In this document: piece after piece, positions 58,600 to 64,000 of the stretch
Position numbering within the stretch: the stretch's first letter is position 1
How the letters are laid out: the number at the start of each line of letters is the position of its first letter
Assembly (NCBI GenBank): GCA_007258455.2
Contig: VDFB02262657.1
Location: 1-64,000, forward strand
DNA length: 64,000 nucleotides
Source: Sequoia sempervirens
Taxonomy: Eukaryota; Streptophyta; Pinopsida; Cupressales; Cupressaceae
Direction of reading: 5' to 3'
Made by a program: the position numbers and the translations under genes
Notes under the pieces: model-generated
Database searches by the model: none
Told to the model about the DNA's origin: nothing
The model's input: only the letters and a program-made list of their open reading frames with translations

Positions 58600-60250
58600 T
58601 GAGCAGCATTGGATCAACTTGTTGGAGCAACAAAGAATATGAAGTAGACAATTTACAATACAATAATTTCATTGTATGCCTATTTATTATGTGTAACATT
58701 ATAAAGCAAAAGATATAGACATAGAATAAAATAGGTTAGCATTATCTGTTGTAAATAAAAAAGAGATAAAATAGGAGATTTTGAATACATGGGATACTCA
58801 GAAACAATTGTGTATAAGTAACCTACCAAAAATGTTGAAAAGATAGTTGTAGAAACAATGAAAAATACAAGGAATAGAATAGAGTATTTGTTTTTTATGG
58901 GAAAGTGTGTGTTATCATTTGTTTGTCTATGTATATAAGTAGGAACAACTATAGGATGATAGAATCCAAAAGCACTAAACACACACTCATTGTCCACCCT
59001 ACCATATTGGCATCATGATGCCTCATGGGCTCTTGCCAAACCCCAAGAAAAAAAGGAAACTAAGGTCCATGGAAAATTTCAAGGACTCTTAACATATATG
59101 AAACAAAAATAAATAATATTAATAATAATAATAATAATAATTCTAAAACAACTATTGGAAGAGCACTTAAGAATCACAAGTAATGTGATATACATAATTT
59201 ACAATAGCATAATTTGCTTCAATGTGTATTGTATTTATGGAACATTAGAAAGGGGAAAATATAAATATAGAATAAAATAGGTTAGGGTTATTTTTCCATG
59301 TATATAAGGAGTGAGAAATATATTGACGATAAAATTCAAAACTAGTAAATCCATGCTCATTTTCCTCCCTACCATATTGTCATCATGAAGCCTCATGGGC
59401 TCTAGCCAAACCCCCATGCAAGAAAAGTAGGTAAGGTCCGTGGAAAATATGAAGGATTCTTACCATATATCACACAATAAGAAGAGTAAGTAAAAGATGG
59501 TTGGGCCAACTTGTTGCAACATGAAGGGATGTGGAATAGAGAATTTACAGCACAATAATTTTCTTGAATGTCTATTGTATCTGTCTAGTATTACAAAGTA
59601 AATAATTTAGATATAGATTAAAAGATGTTAGCAATATTTGTTAAAAAAACAAAGAGATAAAATGGAACATTTTGAATAAATGGCATGTCGGTGAATAGTT
59701 GTGTGCAAGAAATCTTAATTTTTATTTGTTTGTATTTTTTCCATGAAGCCCATTTTGGAGTTGAAAGGCATAATCATTCTCTATGAATGGTTTGATCACA
59801 ATTAGATCTTGTCCTTGTCAACTTATATGGGGAGTGACTTGACCTAAGTTCTTTCATGGAAACATGGAGCATGGAAAAATCGGGTGGCTGATGGTGTGGT
59901 GTTGGGTCAATAGTAGAGTACTACAAAAATCACTAGCTTTAGTGGAATGGAACAACAAACACCACTCTCATCTTCTTTTGGGGATAAATAGGGTAATTCT
60001 ATGAGCAGTTTGTTTGTCCACTCAGAAGCACATGAGAAGGATGTTTGGTTGCTATTCATAGCCACATAGATCAATGTGTAATGCTTTTGTGAAATATTAG
60101 AAAGGAAAAAAAATACACATAGAATAAATAAAATGAATAGAATAGAGTATTATTTTTTTATGGGAAAGTGCATTTGAGAATTTGTGTGTCTATCTATATA
60201 AGACACAACAAATATGCAATGATAGAATTGAAAAGCAATAAACCCAAGAC
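58600..60250. repeat. degenerate direct repeats, about 4 partial copies
   Basis: Recurring blocks include TAGAATAAAATAGGTTAG (58,719 and 59,267, with variants near 59,610 and 60,118), CATCATGATGCCTCATGGGC (59,010) versus CATCATGAAGCCTCATGGGC (59,381), AAGGTCCATGGAAAA (59,063) versus AAGGTCCGTGGAAAA (59,434), and ATGGGAAAGTG (58,897 and 60,159). Copies are spaced about 350-850 bases apart with indels. Non-coding. Confidence 0.75.
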
Positions 60251-61137
60251 CATCTTCATATATAGGTGTGGTGACTAGAAGGTGCAGAAAGAAGGGTGTT
60301 GTAAACCAAACTCTATAACATTGTACCATTATTTACAAGTTAAGAAGTACACAAAGAAGAGATATCGTAGTAAAGAAAAAGCATAATATGATTTGAAGAT
60401 GGTTAGAACAAAATTGGTAAGTGTAATATATAGAAGAATGCACAATAAAGGAAATAATAACATAAAACATATTGACATATAACACAAGTAATATATGTAA
60501 CAGTTGACTAAATGTGCTTGCAGCTTTAACTGCAAAAGATAGCAATAGTTGCATTGTCTCTTATGTGTTGAACTTTGTATCTTTAGCTGATAGGCTATTT
60601 GTTTGAAGTTGATATTTTCTAAGAAGATAGCATTTAATCGTGCAGTATCTATAAAGATTCAAACAGATGAGGGGAAAAGGACATCATGAAACATATTAAT
60701 ATAAGATTCAAGCTACATTATTTCATAGTACATATTGAAAAAAATAAGAGGAATTATATAACAGGTATTAGAACAACAATTGTTTGATAGTAAATATCAC
60801 ACAGAAAGAGGAAAATTGTATTGAGTGTCATGGCAGATAGATAGATACATATGCACATATCTATATGTACTCAATTCCATGATTGATAAATAAAAATACT
60901 GGTATAGGAGCAATAGTAGTTATATCTATGTTCTTCCATTAAAATGCTCAAGGTTGGTAATTTTATTTCCCAATTGTAGATTAAGATAGGAGTGATTGTG
61001 ACATATTGATAATACCAGAATGTCTCTTTTGGCAATGCTACTAAACCAATATATTTTCTAGCATATTTTTTAGTACACTTCCCCACACTGTAACTTTGAA
61101 TATTGCATTTACTTTCTATTGCACGATTACAACACAA

Positions 61138-61285
61138 TACATATATGGAAACATATATGTATACATGTACATATATATACATATGAATCTATACACATAC
61201 ATATATATGCATGTACATATTCATATAGATACATATATATGCATGTGTATACATATATATATAAATATATATATGTGCATATATT
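61138..61285. repeat. TA/CA-rich microsatellite
   Basis: Alternating purine-pyrimidine tract of ACATATAT/GTATACAT variants, about 150 bases. Confidence 0.9.
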
Positions 61286-61539
61286 GTAAAGTTGGGCTCC
61301 ACTATTTACCATTAGATAATATAGAGAAACAAGAAAATTGTGAAAGAATTAATAGGGAAACATTGGAGAGCAACATACATCTGAATCTTAAGTATCCTCT
61401 TAATATGTCTTACGACTGTTACATAGACTGCTTGGCTTCTACCAATATGTCGCATGATACTTTTTTTCTCATCTGTTTAATGGTTGCTGTAACAAATTGT
61501 TATTTGCCATTATTATTTTTCTTTGCAAGGGAAGATAAT

Positions 61540-62405
61540 ATATTGGTTAAGTTGCATTTTCAAAAGAGCTATTGTGGTGTTGCTTGGATATGAGGCTATT
61601 GTAAGAATAGTCATGCTTGGTTCCATTCTACAATAGATCTGACAGTTTTCAAATTGTTATGCTGTGAAGTCTATAAGTCATTTTACATGGGTATTTTCTA
61701 TAAATATTTTGTTCATCATATTGAATACCAAACAATGCAACTTAAATTTCCAATTAATCCTATGGTGCTATATGGATTTTGCACATATCATGGCATCATA
61801 TAATTGTTGCATAACATAGAGAAAATAGGCATTACCCTAGGGAACTGGGTTTGAATAATTGGTTTGGGAAGTTGGAAGGATACACAATTTTTTTGAAGTT
61901 GATACAATTGTGTTACAATTTCCCTAGTTCTCTATATGTAAACATGGGTTGGCTGGATATTTGGAAGTTGATTGACAAGTGTTTTTTGGAATGAGGGTGG
62001 AGCTTAGAAATTACATGGGTTAGGGGTTTTTGTTTGAAGTCTCAGATGGGTTTTTTTTTTTCAGTGTAGATGCAAATTGGAATTACCAGTGAGGGGGATC
62101 AACTTTTACTGAGAGCGTGGAGGTTACCTCTTAAACAAAGGATCTACCTAAATATTCCTCATTGGTCAATAGAGATGGATAAGAAAAACCATAAACCAAC
62201 GTCAAACAAATTACTAACCCTCAACATATTTTTCTAGCAGAAGAAAGGACATTTAATTGTGATTCCTCCATCCATATAAAAGAATAATCTCTTTTAAATT
62301 TGAAAACTTGGCAAAATGAAAAAGATACAAGAATTTGACAAGAACACATAGACAATAAATTAACCATCTATGCAAACTACTCATTTAGCAGGACATACAC
62401 TATAC

Positions 62406-62450
<45 letters not shown>

Positions 62451-63700
62451 TGAATACATATATATACATGTATACATATACTGGATTGGTGGGGTTTAGC
62501 AATTACATGGGTTGGGGGTTTTTTGTTTGAAGCCACCACTGTGGTTTCCATCAACACAATGATAAATTGGATTTGTCGGTGATGGGGAACTATCGGGCAA
62601 CAATGGGACCACCATTTTTTTTTATCTGGTTATGTGGGTGTTTGTTATTACGTGGGATGGGGAAGGTTGAGAATGGTGCACTGGATATAGGGAATGTGAA
62701 TGGAATCATTTTTCCATGCGAGGCCCAATGTTTCCTCCTGTTGCATGATGGTGACAAATGAAGTAAATGCAATATTGAATGCTAGTGTGTGGGAGAGTAT
62801 ACTTTATATTCAATTTTGCAATATTGAAAAGTATACTTTGATGAAGTTATCCTATTGAAAGGGCCATTGTGGTGCTGGTTTGGTACCAGAATATTGTTAA
62901 AATTATCGCATATGGATCCATTTTGTAGTAGATTGGAGGGCTTCGAAATTGTGGTGGTGCAAAATGTGTAAATGATTTCACATGGGTATTTTGTAAAATT
63001 AATTTTTCATATATGTCTCATGTTGTGCTTCTATATGGATGAAGAAATAATAGTTAAATCCTCTTTCTTTTGCATAAAAAATATCTATGCCTAGGATGAC
63101 GAGAAGGAAACTATGGGAACATGGATAAATGTATTGTGGAGAGTAGTGTATGGGGCATGCTTTTTCATTGTACCTACTACAAACGTTATGGAATTTTTTT
63201 TTTCAAATTCTCTATTTGAGTATAAAATCTTCTTGTAGGCAATGTAGCTTGAATTTCTAATTAAGGCAATATTGGTGTCATGTCAAAGAATGCAATTCCA
63301 AATTTCCCAGTAGGGAGGGCACTGTTTCTTTCCTTTGCAGTGACATGGGCATTCGTAGGTAAATGGGTTGCAACGGTGGAGAATGGTGCCATTGCAATAG
63401 GGAAGGTGAATGGAAAGTGTTTGTTGGCACAAGCACAAATGCATCTTCCCATTAGAATATAGGGTTGGAGGGGGAATTAAATGCTATATTGAATGTTTCC
63501 ATGTGGGAAGGCACACTTTCATTAAGACATACTCTCAAAAGAGCCATTGTGGTGTGGGTGAATTGGATTTATTGATGTTGGGAATGCTGTAGTTGGTGAG
63601 AACTTGTGTGTGTGTGTGTTTGTTCTTTTTTCGAGGCAACATGGACCTTGGTAATTACATGGGCTGGAAATGGTGCACTTGGTTCACTCAATACAGGGGA
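61540..63700. repeat. degenerate ~0.6-1.3 kb direct repeats, about 3 copies
   Basis: AAAAGAGCTATTGTGGTG (61,562), AAAGGGCCATTGTGGTG (62,857) and AAAAGAGCCATTGTGGTG (63,537) mark three copies. ATTACATGGG(T/C)T(A/G)G recurs at about 62,010, 62,500 and 63,655. GAATGGTGC...GAATGTGAATGGAA at 62,671 resembles GAATGGTGC...GAAGGTGAATGGAA at 63,380. No ORF spans the repeats. Confidence 0.75.
62404..62475. repeat. (TACA)n(TA)n microsatellite
   Basis: CATACATACATACATA followed by about 14 TA units to 62,447, then TA/CA variants. A perfect self-complementary tract, likely hypervariable. Confidence 0.95.
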
Positions 63701-64000
63701 ATTCAATTCTTTTGTATAATATCTAGTAACAAATAAATTTTATTGTGATAATTTTCATACAATTGCTCTATTAGAGCTGAATATATATGTGTAAGAAGTG
63801 GAAACTACATAGTTCCTGAGAATAGTGAACATGCAAAAAAATTTCTATCTTCCAATACATATATTCGATTTCTTAGAGCTCGTATAGCTCCAATAATTTT
63901 TTTAGGAAAGAGAATGCCCCATAAAGAACTGTAGAAAATGGAATTTCGTAGATGAAATATAAAAAAAATTGTTTAAAGGAAGAGAAGAAAGAAACAACAA

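Larger units (their letters stand above)
56619..64000. other. AT-rich spacer with degenerate duplications
   Basis: No gene is recognisable. Open frames are short and low-complexity, and the longest (61,096-61,593) translates a TA/CA microsatellite. Two blocks of degenerate kilobase-scale duplication and several microsatellites are listed separately. The first 1.2 kb after element D is plain AT-rich DNA. Confidence 0.7.

Noticed and set aside
61096..61593. 165-codon ORF rich in Tyr/Ile/Met/His
   Set aside because: Mostly the translation of a TA/CA microsatellite. The rest shows no domain.
63780..64000. Possible organellar DNA insert at the right end
   Set aside because: AT-rich sequence with no organellar gene that I recognise, and too short to judge at the window edge.

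Overview
This window is repeat-dominated plant nuclear DNA. Giant LTR retrotransposons, three-deep nesting, long AT-rich spacers and captured fragments of plant PPR and NB-LRR genes all point to a large plant genome. A gymnosperm is my best inference; nothing in the window proves the taxon. I see no intact host gene. Nearly everything recognisable between 4 kb and 56.6 kb belongs to LTR retrotransposons, which I label A to F for convenience.

Layout. 1-4,084: AT-rich spacer with two short repeats. 4,085-7,084: broken, acidic, coiled-coil ORF (family E). 7,347-12,352: a 5-kb LTR-like unit of family E, plus strand. 12,353-14,651: 3' end of a family-F element, minus strand. About 14,660-17,095: LTR, primer site and gag of an Athila-type element C. 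C is interrupted by element B (17,096-28,946), and B's 3' LTR is interrupted by a young chromodomain-bearing Ty3/gypsy element A (20,091-27,706, target duplication CCTAT). C resumes at 28,947-29,082. 29,083-36,090: a second family-E unit, minus strand, carrying a 1.1-kcodon ORF upstream of its TATA box. 36,091-37,725 plus 44,239-44,541: one broken ORF split by a complete family-F element (37,726-44,238, target duplication GTAGG). 44,542-56,618: element D, two 5.4-kb LTRs around only 1.2 kb. Each D LTR carries antisense PPR and leucine-rich-repeat gene fragments. 56,619-64,000: AT-rich spacer made of degenerate tandem duplications and microsatellites.

How the parts work together. Only A has a recognisable full Gag-Pol set (zinc knuckle, protease, reverse transcriptase, RNase H, integrase, chromodomain), broken by a single amber codon. 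B and the two F copies are non-autonomous. Instead of Pol they encode a long ORF with a recurrent C-terminal domain, seen three times here, that runs into the 3' LTR. They share a primer site type, polypurine tract, LTR start and an inverted repeat near the LTR edge, so they appear to be one lineage mobilised in trans. Families E and F, otherwise unrelated, both carry clusters of CTA(A/T)4TAG boxes in their LTR upstream regions. In-frame stops are TAG in most of these ORFs, as expected from CAG to TAG deamination at methylated CHG sites.
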